Origin: Bacteroidota bacterium
Lineage (GTDB): Bacteria > Bacteroidota > Bacteroidia > Bacteroidales > Prolixibacteraceae
Length of the DNA stretch: 33,953 nucleotides
Direction of reading: 5' to 3'
Assembly (NCBI GenBank): GCA_024278975.1
Contig: JAJRSD010000022.1
Location: forward strand, 1 to 33,953
The notes under the pieces were generated by a model. The model searched no databases. It was not told where the DNA came from and worked only from the letters and a program-made list of their open reading frames with translations. Positions 1 to 8,538 of this stretch are shown in pieces. Every line of letters begins with the position of its first letter. Position 1 is the first letter of the stretch. The position numbers were made by a program, and so were the translations under genes.

Positions 1-70
1 GTTAGAAGTAATACCGCACCACAAAGTAAACAGGCTAGACGAGCTGCTTCCCCAAAACCTGAAGATATAA

Positions 71-628
71 TCCACCCAATTTAATGCAAAGAAAAACATT
101 ATACAACAACTTTCTATGACCTATTTGGTAGAGGGGATACTGATACAACGTGTAATGGACGATGCCAAAGAGGTAAAACGCACTCTAAAAAACGAAATAG
201 GCTTTACCAAAGATTATCTCACTATTCAGCAACACCGGTTTAAAGAGAGGTTTAGTTCAGAATTTACCATCCACCCCGATGTTGATCTGAATTTTGAAAT
301 TCCTAAAATGTGCATACACACTTATGTTGAGAATGCTGTAAAACACGGTTTTAAAAACACAAAAACAGGTGGGTTGTTACAAGTGGATATTGCCCCCCTG
401 ATTAATGGCGTACATATTTCGGTTACCGATAATGGAATGGGGTTGAAAGCAGCTTCTGACCATAAAAGTTCATCGGGAAACGGGTTGAGCATAATGAATG
501 AATTTTATCGGTTGTTTGAGAAATACAATGGCTATAAAATTGAAATTAAATTTATTGACTTAAACAAAAGGGATGGTGATCAAACCGGAACCAGAGTTGA
601 ACTAAAAATTCATAAAGATAAAAGGTGA
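71..628 (+). pseudogene. Remnant of LytS-type sensor histidine kinase (C-terminal part)
   Basis: From about 116 this frame encodes 170 residues that match the end of the His_kinase (PF06580)/HATPase module: a helix with KEVKRTLKNEIGFTKDYL, the N-box-like IHTYVENAVKHGF (around residues 67-79) and a G-box DNGMGL followed by GNGLSIM. The family needs an N-P-H-F-x-F-N phosphoacceptor box just before this. In its place at 71-115 there is only a garbled trace (in-frame residues QFNAKKNIIQQLS) preceded by a TAA at 68-70. No membrane or sensor part is visible. The ATG at 116 would give a protein without the phosphorylated histidine. I read it as a decayed kinase; the rest could lie to the left of the window in another frame. 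No response regulator follows. Confidence 0.6.
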
Positions 629-702
629 TATTGCATTAATTCGAAGTGCAACTTTATGTCGCGCTTTGAATACTACAAAACACTCACACAAATAACAGCC
701 AA

Positions 703-731
703 AAAAAAGCCGGACAGAACCCGGCTTTTTT
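703..731 (-). terminator. Rho-independent terminator of the acn-icd-gltA operon
   Basis: Perfect 11-bp stem AAAAAAGCCGG / CCGGCTTTTTT around a 7-base loop (714-720). The A-run on one side and T-run on the other make it usable in both directions. It lies 20 bp past the gltA stop and also closes off the kinase remnant on the plus strand. Confidence 0.85.
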
Positions 732-751
732 AAATATCAATTGAATTTCGA

Positions 752-2074
752 TTAACAACTTGTAGGCTTTTTGCCATCAGCTTTTTCGCGAAACCAGTCT
801 AATGGATGCGACGTTGGTCTTTCTAATGGCATTCCGTAAATACGGTCGTTGGTTAACGATGCCAAAACACCCAATGCACGCGATACTCCAAACATAACGG
901 TATAGAATGAATACTCTTTAATTCCGTAATGATAAAGTAGTGAACCACTGTACGCATCAACATTTGGCCATGGATTTTTAATCTTTCCAATACTGCCTAA
1001 AATCGGTGGAACAACCCTGTATAGTTGATTAGCAAGATTAATCATCTTGTCATCTTTAATATATTTATTTGCAAATTCTTCCTGAGCAGTAAATCTTGGA
1101 TCGGTTTTACGTAAAACAGCATGACCGTAACCAGGAATAACACGTCCTTCTTCAAGTGTTTTCTTGCAATAAGCAGCAACTTGCTCATCGGTTGGAGTTT
1201 CTGTGTCAAGTTCTTCCATCATCTCAAACATCCAGTGAATTACATCCTGATTTGCAAAGCCGTGCAACGGACCTGCCAAACCTGTCATTGCTGCAGTGTA
1301 TGCGTAGTATGGATTACTTAGTGCAGAACCTACCAAATGTGCTGCGTGTGCCGAAACATTTCCTCCTTCGTGGTCGGCATGAATTAACATGTACATACGG
1401 AACAGACGACGCATGTCTTCCGAGTCGTGCCCCATCATGTGAGCAAAGTTTCCTGCCCAGTCGAGGTGTGGATTGGGTTCAATATGATCGTCGTTATAAA
1501 AATTGCGACGATAAATATACGCTGCAATGCGTGGTAAACGAGCTATTAGATTCATTATATCTTCATAGGTTGAATCCCAGTAGAATTTTTTATTTACACC
1601 GGCACGGTATGCTTTCTGAAAAATAGATTCGGTTGCCATAGATACAATTGCTGCAATGAATTGTGTCATTGGTTTTGCATTTTTTGGTAATACATCAATT
1701 ACATCAAAAACGTGCTGTGGTACGTGCGATCTTGTAGCAAGATCTCTTGAAAGATTTTGTACATCTTCAAGTGATGGAATTTCACCAATTAGCATCAAAT
1801 ATAAAAGTCCTTCCGGTAATGGCTCATCGCCGGGCGAAAGTTTAGGAAGTTTCTCCTGAAGTTCAGGAATAGAGTAGCCTTTAAAACGTATTCCCTCGGC
1901 CGGGTCTAATTTAGAGGTGTCGGTTACTAAAAGAGGAATACCTTTCATTCCGGTTAAAACTTGTCCTAGCGTTACTTCTGCAATTACTTTGTCGCCATGG
2001 TCTTTTTTAATGCGTTGAAATTCCTTAGAACACTTGTTGGCTTTCTGAAAAAATCTGTACTTTATATATTCCAT
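752..2074 (-). CDS. gltA: Citrate synthase, eukaryotic/mitochondrial-like type
   Basis: 440 residues. Condenses acetyl-CoA with oxaloacetate to citrate, the first step of the TCA cycle, in the cytoplasm. The catalytic triad is present: His271 in AGPLHG, His318 in PGYGHAVLRKTDPR and Asp373 in NVDAYSG; His235 in DHEGGNVSAH matches another conserved active-site histidine. The N-terminal extension and these motifs resemble mitochondrial citrate synthase more than the NADH-inhibited hexameric E. coli GltA (family knowledge plus my reading). It is the last gene of the acn-icd-gltA operon, 45 bp after icd, and ends just before a strong terminator. The ATG at 2074 gives the expected length and has no Shine-Dalgarno, as usual in this phylum. 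Confidence 0.95.
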   Translation of the reverse strand: MEYIKYRFFQKANKCSKEFQRIKKDHGDKVIAEVTLGQVLTGMKGIPLLVTDTSKLDPAEGIRFKGYSIPELQEKLPKLSPGDEPLPEGLLYLMLIGEIPSLEDVQNLSRDLATRSHVPQHVFDVIDVLPKNAKPMTQFIAAIVSMATESIFQKAYRAGVNKKFYWDSTYEDIMNLIARLPRIAAYIYRRNFYNDDHIEPNPHLDWAGNFAHMMGHDSEDMRRLFRMYMLIHADHEGGNVSAHAAHLVGSALSNPYYAYTAAMTGLAGPLHGFANQDVIHWMFEMMEELDTETPTDEQVAAYCKKTLEEGRVIPGYGHAVLRKTDPRFTAQEEFANKYIKDDKMINLANQLYRVVPPILGSIGKIKNPWPNVDAYSGSLLYHYGIKEYSFYTVMFGVSRALGVLASLTNDRIYGMPLERPTSHPLDWFREKADGKKPTSC

Positions 2075-2119
2075 TTTTAAAACTTTAAATTATTAAATAA
2101 ATTTAGTTGGTGTTTTATC

Positions 2120-3346
2120 TTAATTGTATTTCAAATTCAGGTTTTCATCCAGAGCTTCCAAAAATCCCTGAGTTGTCAGATAGTGTTCCTCTTTCAAGTC
2201 TTTCCCATGAATGATTAATGCAAGATCTTTAGTCATTTTTCCACTTTCAACGGTTTCAATACAAACTTGTTCCAGTGTATCTGCAAAATCAATTAACTCC
2301 TGATTATCATCTAATTTGCCACGGAATGCTAATCCACGAGTCCATGCAAAAATAGATGCAATCGGATTTGTAGATGTTGGATTGCCTTTTTGGTGCTGAC
2401 GGAAATGGCGTGTTACGGTTCCGTGAGCAGCTTCAGCTTCCATAATTTTTCCATCGGGAGTAACCAGAGTTGAAGTCATTAATCCAAGTGATCCAAAACC
2501 CTGAGCAACGGTGTCGCTTTGTACATCGCCATCGTAGTTTTTACAAGCCCAAACATAGCCGCCTTCCCATTTCATTGCGGCTGCAACCATATCGTCGATT
2601 AAGCGGTGCTCGTAAGTAATTCCCAGCTCTTCGAATTTTTCTTTATAGTCAGCATCAAAAATTTCCTGAAAAATATCTTTAAATCTACCATCGTATCTTT
2701 TTAAGATGGTATTTTTTGTTGACATGTACAGTGGCCATTTTTTATCGATGGCTTGTTGCATGCAAGAGTGTGCAAATCCTCGAATAGATTCGTCGGTGTT
2801 GTACATTGCCATTGCTAATCCGTCACCCTCGAAATCGTAAACGTTATGAGAAGTTGGCTCACTGCCATCTTCAGGAGTAAATGAAATTGTTAAAGTTCCT
2901 TTTCCTTTTGTTAAAAAGTCTGTTGCTCTGTATTGGTCTCCAAAAGCGTGACGACCGATGCAGATAGGTTTTGTCCAACCAGGAACCAATCGAGGTATGT
3001 TACTCATTAAAATAGGTTCGCGAAAAACTGTTCCTCCTAAAATATTACGGATAGTTCCGTTTGGCGATCTCCACATCTCTTTTAACCCAAACTCCTCAAC
3101 ACGGGCTTCGTCGGGAGTAATGGTTGCACATTTTACGCCAACTCCATATTTTAATATTGCATTTGCCGAATCGATTGTAATCTGATCGTTTGTAGCATCA
3201 CGGCTTTCCATTCCTAAATCGTAATATTTCAGGTCGATATCAAGATATGGTAAGATTAGTTTTTGTTTAATGAAATCCCAGATTACTCTGGTCATTTCGT
3301 CTCCGTCGAGCTCTACGACGGGATTTTGAACTTTGATTTTTTGCAT
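2120..3346 (-). CDS. icd: NADP-dependent isocitrate dehydrogenase, eukaryotic-like homodimeric type
   Basis: 408 residues. Oxidatively decarboxylates isocitrate to 2-oxoglutarate with formation of NADPH. The sequence aligns with human cytosolic IDH1 almost residue for residue: Ser94, Asn96, Arg100, Arg109 and Arg132 bind isocitrate, Tyr139 and Lys211 are catalytic, and Asp251, Asp274 and Asp278 bind the metal. HGTVTRH at 308-314 is the NADP-binding loop of this subfamily. The E. coli-type phosphorylation loop is absent, so AceK-type control is not expected (inference). Middle gene of the operon: 30 bp after acn and 45 bp before gltA. Start ATG at 3346; length matches the family. Confidence 0.95.
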   Translation of the reverse strand: MQKIKVQNPVVELDGDEMTRVIWDFIKQKLILPYLDIDLKYYDLGMESRDATNDQITIDSANAILKYGVGVKCATITPDEARVEEFGLKEMWRSPNGTIRNILGGTVFREPILMSNIPRLVPGWTKPICIGRHAFGDQYRATDFLTKGKGTLTISFTPEDGSEPTSHNVYDFEGDGLAMAMYNTDESIRGFAHSCMQQAIDKKWPLYMSTKNTILKRYDGRFKDIFQEIFDADYKEKFEELGITYEHRLIDDMVAAAMKWEGGYVWACKNYDGDVQSDTVAQGFGSLGLMTSTLVTPDGKIMEAEAAHGTVTRHFRQHQKGNPTSTNPIASIFAWTRGLAFRGKLDDNQELIDFADTLEQVCIETVESGKMTKDLALIIHGKDLKEEHYLTTQGFLEALDENLNLKYN

Positions 3347-3376
3347 AATTTTTTTGAATTTCTGTTTATATATTTT

Positions 3377-5641
3377 CTATTTACTATTTTCTTTACGAAT
3401 TAAATTTAGTGCAGAGCCAGCTTTAAACCAGTCGATTTGCTGTTCGTTGTATGTATGGTTTACAACAATATTATCTTTTGAACCATCTGCATGAACTATT
3501 TCGATGGTTAAAGATTTTCCGGGTGCAAATTCAACTAAATCTATAAAGTTAAAGGTATCATTTTCCTGAATTAAATCGTAGTCGTTTTCGTTTGCAAAAG
3601 TCAATCCGAGCATTCCCTGTTTTTTTAGGTTTGTCTCATGTATTCGTGCAAACGATTTTACAATTACGGCTTTAACACCTAAATGGCGTGGTTCCATTGC
3701 AGCATGTTCGCGCGACGAGCCTTCTCCATAATTTTGGTCGCCAACAACAACTGTTGCAATTCCTGCTGCTTTGTATTCTCTCTGAACTGCGGGGACTGTA
3801 TCGTATTTCCCTGTTAATTGGTTTTTAACATTGTTGCTTTCGCTGTTAAATGCGTTAACTGCACCAATTAACATGTTGTTCGAAATATTATCTAAATGAC
3901 CGCGGAAACGTAGCCACGGACCAGCCATCGAAATATGGTCGGTTGTACATTTCCCCAAAGCTTTAATCAGCAGTTTTGCTCCGGTAATATTTCTTCCGTC
4001 CCAGGGTGCAAATTCATATAATAATTGTAATCGTTTTGAGTCTGGAGAAACTGTAATTTCAACATTCGAACCATCTTCGGCAGGAGCTTGAAATCCCGGG
4101 TCTTCAACATCAAATCCTTTGATTGGTAATTCGTCTCCGGTAGGTAAATCGAGTTTTACCTGTTCGCCGTTATTATTTGTAAGAGTATCTGTAGCCGGAT
4201 TAAAATCTAACCGTCCGGCTATTGCAAGTGCAGTTACCAATTCGGGCGAAGCAACAAATGCATGTGTATTTGGATTACCATCGGCACGTTTCGAAAAGTT
4301 ACGGTTAAATGAATGTACTATGGTGTTTTTCTTTTGTTTGTCGGCACCTTCGCGCGCCCACTGTCCAATACACGGTCCGCAAGCATTAGCAAAAACTTTC
4401 CCGCCAATTTTTTCGAAAGTATCGATAAATCCATCGCGGTCAATTGTATATCTAACTTGTTCCGAACCGGGAGTTACCGAGTATTCGGCTTTTGCAGTCA
4501 GCCCTTTTTCTTCGGCTTGCTTTGCAATTGAAGCAGCTTTCGAAATATCTTCGTACGATGAGTTTGTACAACTTCCGATAAGTCCAACCGAAACTTCCAA
4601 AGGCCAGCCATTTTCAACTGCTGCCTCTTTCATTTTCGAAATTGGAGTTGCACGGTCGGGTGTAAATGGTCCGTTAATATGTGGCTCCAGTTCCGACAGA
4701 TTAATTTCGATTACTTGGTCGTAATAAATATCAGGGTTTTCGTAAACTTCTGGGTCGGCTGTTAAATGTTGTTTTACATTGTTGGCAAGTTTGGCAACTT
4801 CTTCTCTTCCGGTTGCTTTTAAATATCGTTCAATACTTTCGTCGTAAGCAAATATACTTGTGGTTGCACCAACTTCGGCGCCCATATTGCAAATTGTGCC
4901 TTTTCCGGTTGCCGAAAGAGATTTTGCACCTTCTCCAAAATATTCAACTATTGCACCGGTTCCGCCTTTTACGGTTAAAATTCCGGCTACCTTTAAAATC
5001 ACATCTTTTGGAGCTGCCCAGCCGGTTAATTTGCCGGTGAGTTTTATACCAATCAGTTTTGGCATTTTTAATTCCCATGCCATTCCTGCCATTACATCAA
5101 CAGCATCGGCACCGCCAACACCAATTGCAACCATTCCCAAGCCACCTGCATTAACAGTATGCGAATCGGTTCCAATCATCATTCCGCCCGGGAAAGCATA
5201 GTTTTCAAGCACAACCTGATGGATAATTCCTGCGCCGGGTTTCCAAAAACCAATTCCATATTTATTCGATACAGACTCCAGAAAATCATAAACTTCTTTG
5301 TTTAAATCTTTAGCTAAAGTTAAATCGGCTTTTCCTTCAACTTGTGCCTGAATTAGATGATCGCAATGAACTGTTGAAGGAACTGCGGTAGATTTTTTAC
5401 CTGAATTAATAAACTGTAACAAAGCCATTTGTGCTGTTGCATCCTGCATGGCCACACGGTCGGGAGCGAAATCAACATAAGCATTTCCTCTTTCAAAAGT
5501 TTCGAGTTCCTGAGTTTTGAACAGATGCGAATAGAGAATTTTCTCGGCATAAGTTAATGGACGGTTTAATTCTGCTTTGGCTTTTTTTACCTTTTCAGGC
5601 AATTCTGCATAAATCTTTTTAACTAAATCTAAATCGAACAT
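3377..5641 (-). CDS. acn: Aconitate hydratase, mitochondrial-like
   Basis: 754 residues. Interconverts citrate, cis-aconitate and isocitrate with a [4Fe-4S] cluster. Cluster ligands are Cys358 ([13 protein letters not shown]), Cys421 and Cys424 ([10 protein letters not shown]), and the swivel-domain serine is Ser642 (YGEGSSREH). These numbers coincide with those of mature mitochondrial aconitase. [13 protein letters not shown] (89-101) and [13 protein letters not shown] (155-167) are further family signatures. First gene of the operon with icd and gltA; a -7 box lies about 70 bp upstream. A mitochondrial-like aconitase in an operon with icd and gltA is, as I recall, already described in Bacteroides fragilis. 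The symbol is generic; acnA is often used in this group. Confidence 0.95.
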   Translation of the reverse strand: MFDLDLVKKIYAELPEKVKKAKAELNRPLTYAEKILYSHLFKTQELETFERGNAYVDFAPDRVAMQDATAQMALLQFINSGKKSTAVPSTVHCDHLIQAQVEGKADLTLAKDLNKEVYDFLESVSNKYGIGFWKPGAGIIHQVVLENYAFPGGMMIGTDSHTVNAGGLGMVAIGVGGADAVDVMAGMAWELKMPKLIGIKLTGKLTGWAAPKDVILKVAGILTVKGGTGAIVEYFGEGAKSLSATGKGTICNMGAEVGATTSIFAYDESIERYLKATGREEVAKLANNVKQHLTADPEVYENPDIYYDQVIEINLSELEPHINGPFTPDRATPISKMKEAAVENGWPLEVSVGLIGSCTNSSYEDISKAASIAKQAEEKGLTAKAEYSVTPGSEQVRYTIDRDGFIDTFEKIGGKVFANACGPCIGQWAREGADKQKKNTIVHSFNRNFSKRADGNPNTHAFVASPELVTALAIAGRLDFNPATDTLTNNNGEQVKLDLPTGDELPIKGFDVEDPGFQAPAEDGSNVEITVSPDSKRLQLLYEFAPWDGRNITGAKLLIKALGKCTTDHISMAGPWLRFRGHLDNISNNMLIGAVNAFNSESNNVKNQLTGKYDTVPAVQREYKAAGIATVVVGDQNYGEGSSREHAAMEPRHLGVKAVIVKSFARIHETNLKKQGMLGLTFANENDYDLIQENDTFNFIDLVEFAPGKSLTIEIVHADGSKDNIVVNHTYNEQQIDWFKAGSALNLIRKENSK

Positions 5642-5710
5642 ATGTTTTTTATTTTTCTAAAATTAGTATTCGCTGAAATTTACGGTAATATAGTGAAATT
5701 TTCAGAATCA

Positions 5711-5718
5711 CAAAGGTA
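5711..5718 (-). promoter_or_regulatory. Putative -7 box for the acn-icd-gltA operon
   Basis: On the minus strand this reads TACCTTTG, an exact match to the Bacteroidota -7 consensus TAnnTTTG, 70 bp before the acn ATG. A transcript would start near 5704. I see no clear TTTG at -33; the region there is very AT-rich. The identical 8-mer lies upstream of purL. Confidence 0.6.
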
Positions 5719-5837
5719 ATTTTTTTTATTAAATAAGGATAAATATATAGATATTTGAATATGATATTAAACTATATTTAGTTAATATAGAACCATTATA
5801 AAAAACACAGAATAATTTTAACTATTTTCGTTTATTA

Positions 5838-5845
5838 TAATTTTG
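5838..5845 (+). promoter_or_regulatory. Putative -7 box for the SMP-30 gene
   Basis: TAATTTTG matches TAnnTTTG, 33 bp before the ATG at 5878. The 236-bp divergent spacer between acn and this gene otherwise holds only AT-rich sequence. Confidence 0.5.
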
Positions 5846-5877
5846 CATAAGTTTATAAAATCTACAAATTAATTCAC

Positions 5878-6774
5878 ATGAATAAATTATTAATAACTAT
5901 CCTGATTCTTTTTTTAGCAATCTGTTTTTTAAGTGCAAATCCAAAGAAAAAGGATAGTCTTATTGCCAAAAATGCAACTGTTCAAAAGGTGGGAGATGGT
6001 TTTATTTTTACTGAAGGACCGGCAGTTGCTCCCGAAGGTCGTGTTTATTTCACAGACCAGCCAAATGATCGTATTCATATTTGGGATGAAAAAAACGGCA
6101 TTTCACTTTATCTCGAAGGAACGGGACGCTCCAATGGAATGTATTTCGATGCTGAGGGGAAATTGGTTGTCTGCGCTGATGAAAAAAATCAACTGGCATA
6201 TTTCGATGAGAATAAAAAACTGGTTGTTATTCATGAAGGTTTTGACGGTAAACATCTGAATGCTCCCAACGATTTGTGGATTGCCCCAGGCGGTGGTATC
6301 TATTTTTCCGATCCGTATTATCATAGAAAATGGTGGGGCGAAGGACACACCGAAATTCAGAATGTTCGGGGTGTTTATTATTTAACTCCTGATCGAGAAA
6401 TTTCCCGAGTTATCGACGATTTTGAAACACCAAATGGTTTGATTGGAACACCCGATGGGAAAATATTGTATGTTGCCGATATTCAGGCTGACAAAACCTG
6501 GAAATACGATATTCAAAAAGATGGCACTCTTACAAACAAAACATTTTTTGCACCCAACGGGAGCGATGGAATGACGATTGATAATAGAGGAAATGTCTAT
6601 CTTACTTCAGGTAAAGTTTGGGTTTATAATCCGAAAGGAGAATTGATTGAAGAGATTGAGTGCCCCGAAAAACCGGCAAATATTTGTTTTGGAGGAGAGA
6701 AAAGAGATGTGCTTTTTATCACTGCACGCAAAGGAGTTTATACTTTAAAGATGAATGTGAAGGGAGTGGATTGA
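5878..6774 (+). CDS. Secreted SMP-30/gluconolactonase/LRE-like beta-propeller hydrolase
   Basis: 298 residues with a signal peptide (1-20, cut near SANP). Six-bladed propeller of the SMP-30/gluconolactonase family, which hydrolyses sugar lactones or related esters using one divalent metal. The metal and substrate residues can be placed: Glu46 in FTEGPAV, Asn131 in NAPNDLW, Asn186 in TPNGL and Asp230 in GSDGM; FSDPYY (143-148) is also typical. The substrate cannot be told from sequence. It stands alone, divergent from the TCA operon and convergent with the esterase gene. A periplasmic role in sugar-lactone breakdown fits the neighbouring carbohydrate genes but is inference. Confidence 0.85.
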   Translation: MNKLLITILILFLAICFLSANPKKKDSLIAKNATVQKVGDGFIFTEGPAVAPEGRVYFTDQPNDRIHIWDEKNGISLYLEGTGRSNGMYFDAEGKLVVCADEKNQLAYFDENKKLVVIHEGFDGKHLNAPNDLWIAPGGGIYFSDPYYHRKWWGEGHTEIQNVRGVYYLTPDREISRVIDDFETPNGLIGTPDGKILYVADIQADKTWKYDIQKDGTLTNKTFFAPNGSDGMTIDNRGNVYLTSGKVWVYNPKGELIEEIECPEKPANICFGGEKRDVLFITARKGVYTLKMNVKGVD

Positions 6775-6798
6775 AAGAACCGTTTATTTTGTTATGGA

Positions 6799-6819
6799 GT
6801 CGGAGTTTCTAACTCCGAC
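6799..6819. terminator. Hairpin between convergent genes
   Basis: Perfect 9-bp stem GTCGGAGTT / AACTCCGAC with a 3-base TCT loop, 25 bp after the SMP-30 stop. Only a weak T-run (AATTTTAT) follows, so termination is plausible but not certain. Confidence 0.5.
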
Positions 6820-6859
6820 AATTTTATCTGCTTCTCAGCATCCCTATCTCAAATAGCAG

Positions 6860-6880
6860 ATTCCGAAATGAATTCGGAAT
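6860..6880. repeat. Short palindrome, REP-like
   Basis: ATTCCGAA / TTCGGAAT, an 8-bp perfect stem with a 5-base loop, followed by GACGAATACG. Together with the hairpin at 6799 it forms a pair in the 200-bp gap between convergent genes. The wording (..GAATTCGGAATGACG..) resembles small intergenic repeats. A related string GAATTCAAAATGACG occurs at 20136-20150. Confidence 0.4.
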
Positions 6881-6978
6881 GACGAATACGAAACATTACA
6901 CTTTACATAACAACCTACTGATATATACGCCATTTCATTCAGGAAGTAAATGTTTGGGTAGGTTTGCAGATATTCAGA

Positions 6979-8391
6979 TTATTTTATCTCCCAATCATCA
7001 GTTCTAAACGACGATGCCGGTAGTCCTGCATTATTAAAAAGCTCACCAACTACCCAGTCATCAAATGCGTAACGAACTGCAACCGGTTTTGTAACCATTG
7101 GCGACGAGAGTGTAATTCCTTCCCTGGTAATTATAGCCGTAGCTTTATAAAATCGTTTGTTTTCGCCAGCAACTTTAAAGTTTTCCAACTCTTTTCCAAA
7201 AGTAGTTAACCCATAATTTGCATTGTCGAAAGTAAGCTTTACCACACTGCCATCAACAATCATCTCATTTAAAACAGGTCCCGAAAACTCCAATTTGTCC
7301 ATACCATAAGATTTTGCAAGAGCCAGATATGCAAGTCTGTCGCCGGCAGCTTTTTTGTCGGCAGGATGAATAACATATTCTTCGCCGGTGTCCATTAAAC
7401 ACGCCATCCCGGTATTCGATATTGCAGTTGAAGCATTAAATTGTGCCTCGCGTAGAAAAGCTGAATTTAAGCCACCTCCATAATTAAAAGGTGCGATTTG
7501 GCAGTAGTAAAACGGGAAATCTCCAATTCCCCACTCTGCTCTCCAGTTTTCAATAAGTCCGGGCATTAATTTTTCGTAATGCTGCGGTTCGGATCTGTTC
7601 GATTCTCCCTGATACCACAAAGCACCTTTTATAGCAAAGCCAACCATTGGCGCAATCATTGCATTAAAAAGTACAGTTGGAGTTTGTTGCGAGAAATCGC
7701 TTTTTGTGTTTTCGTCGGGTAGTTTTACCCAGTCGAAATTTTTAAATCCGGCATCACTCATCCATGGTTCAATTCGTGTACCTCCCCAACTCGACGAGAT
7801 TAATCCAACCGGAACATCGAGAGCTTTCTGAATCATCTTGCCAAAAAAATATGCAGTTGCACTAAAATCGCCAACACTGCCGGGATTACATTCCAGCCAC
7901 TCTCCCGAAAAATCATTTTGTTCTTCTAAACTTTTATCTCGTTTAATAGTAATTAACCTGATTGATCTGTTTGTTGATGTTGCAATTGCTTCGTTGGAAC
8001 CAAGTACCGGTTGATTGCGATAACCGTTCATGGTCATTTGCATATTCGATTGCCCCGAGCAAACCCAGACTTCGCCAATTAACACATTATTCAGCGTCAA
8101 GGTTTTTCCGTCAGAAATAGTTATAGAAAATGGTCCGCCGGCTGCCGGAGTTTTTACTATTAATTTCCAGTTTCCATCAGAATCAGCTTTTGTTGAATAG
8201 CTTTTTTTGTTCCACGATGTAGTAATTTTTACTGTTTTATTTGCTTTTGCTGTGCCCCAAATTGCAGCATTGGTTTGTTGTTGTAAAACCATATTGTTGC
8301 CAAAAATGGCAGGTAGTTTTACTTCTGCTTTTAGCTGATAAGAGAGAATGAAAAGAATTAATACGGAAAAAATGGAAAGATTACGTTTCAT
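6979..8391 (-). CDS. Secreted sialate O-acetylesterase (SASA family)
   Basis: 470 residues, signal peptide 1-22. SGNH-type esterase of the SASA (PF03629) family, which removes acetyl groups from sialic acids or, in many Bacteroidota, from acetylated plant or algal glycans. The nucleophile is Ser115 in WVCSGQSNMQM. SSSWGGTRIEPW (199-210) and ALWYQGESN (257-265) are the oxyanion-hole blocks, and the C-terminal IHPADKK puts the catalytic histidine at 342. An immunoglobulin-like N-terminal strand region precedes the domain. It is divergent from the large T9SS glycosidase gene and could act on the same acetylated glycan (inference). Confidence 0.9.
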   Translation of the reverse strand: MKRNLSIFSVLILFILSYQLKAEVKLPAIFGNNMVLQQQTNAAIWGTAKANKTVKITTSWNKKSYSTKADSDGNWKLIVKTPAAGGPFSITISDGKTLTLNNVLIGEVWVCSGQSNMQMTMNGYRNQPVLGSNEAIATSTNRSIRLITIKRDKSLEEQNDFSGEWLECNPGSVGDFSATAYFFGKMIQKALDVPVGLISSSWGGTRIEPWMSDAGFKNFDWVKLPDENTKSDFSQQTPTVLFNAMIAPMVGFAIKGALWYQGESNRSEPQHYEKLMPGLIENWRAEWGIGDFPFYYCQIAPFNYGGGLNSAFLREAQFNASTAISNTGMACLMDTGEEYVIHPADKKAAGDRLAYLALAKSYGMDKLEFSGPVLNEMIVDGSVVKLTFDNANYGLTTFGKELENFKVAGENKRFYKATAIITREGITLSSPMVTKPVAVRYAFDDWVVGELFNNAGLPASSFRTDDWEIK

Positions 8392-8428
8392 AATTTTAGT
8401 TGTTAAGATTTTTAAATTTTAATTAAGA

Positions 8429-8436
8429 CAAATGTA
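8429..8436 (-). promoter_or_regulatory. Putative -7 box for the acetylesterase gene
   Basis: Minus-strand TACATTTG, an exact TAnnTTTG match 38 bp before the ATG at 8391. No equally good match was found for the divergent gene at 8539. Confidence 0.5.
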
Positions 8437-8538
8437 TCAAAATATCATAGAATTATTTCGGTAGAAAAATTATTTGTGTATTTTGACGCACTCTTTTAAA
8501 TAGAAGTTTTTATTGCCTGAAACAATTAAATAGCATTT

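Noticed and set aside
1156-1626. Plus-strand open frame of 156 codons inside citrate synthase
   Set aside because: Antisense shadow of catalytic-region codons.
4119-4724. Plus-strand open frame of 201 codons inside aconitase
   Set aside because: It is antisense to a well-conserved gene, has no recognisable domain and arises from codon use on the other strand.
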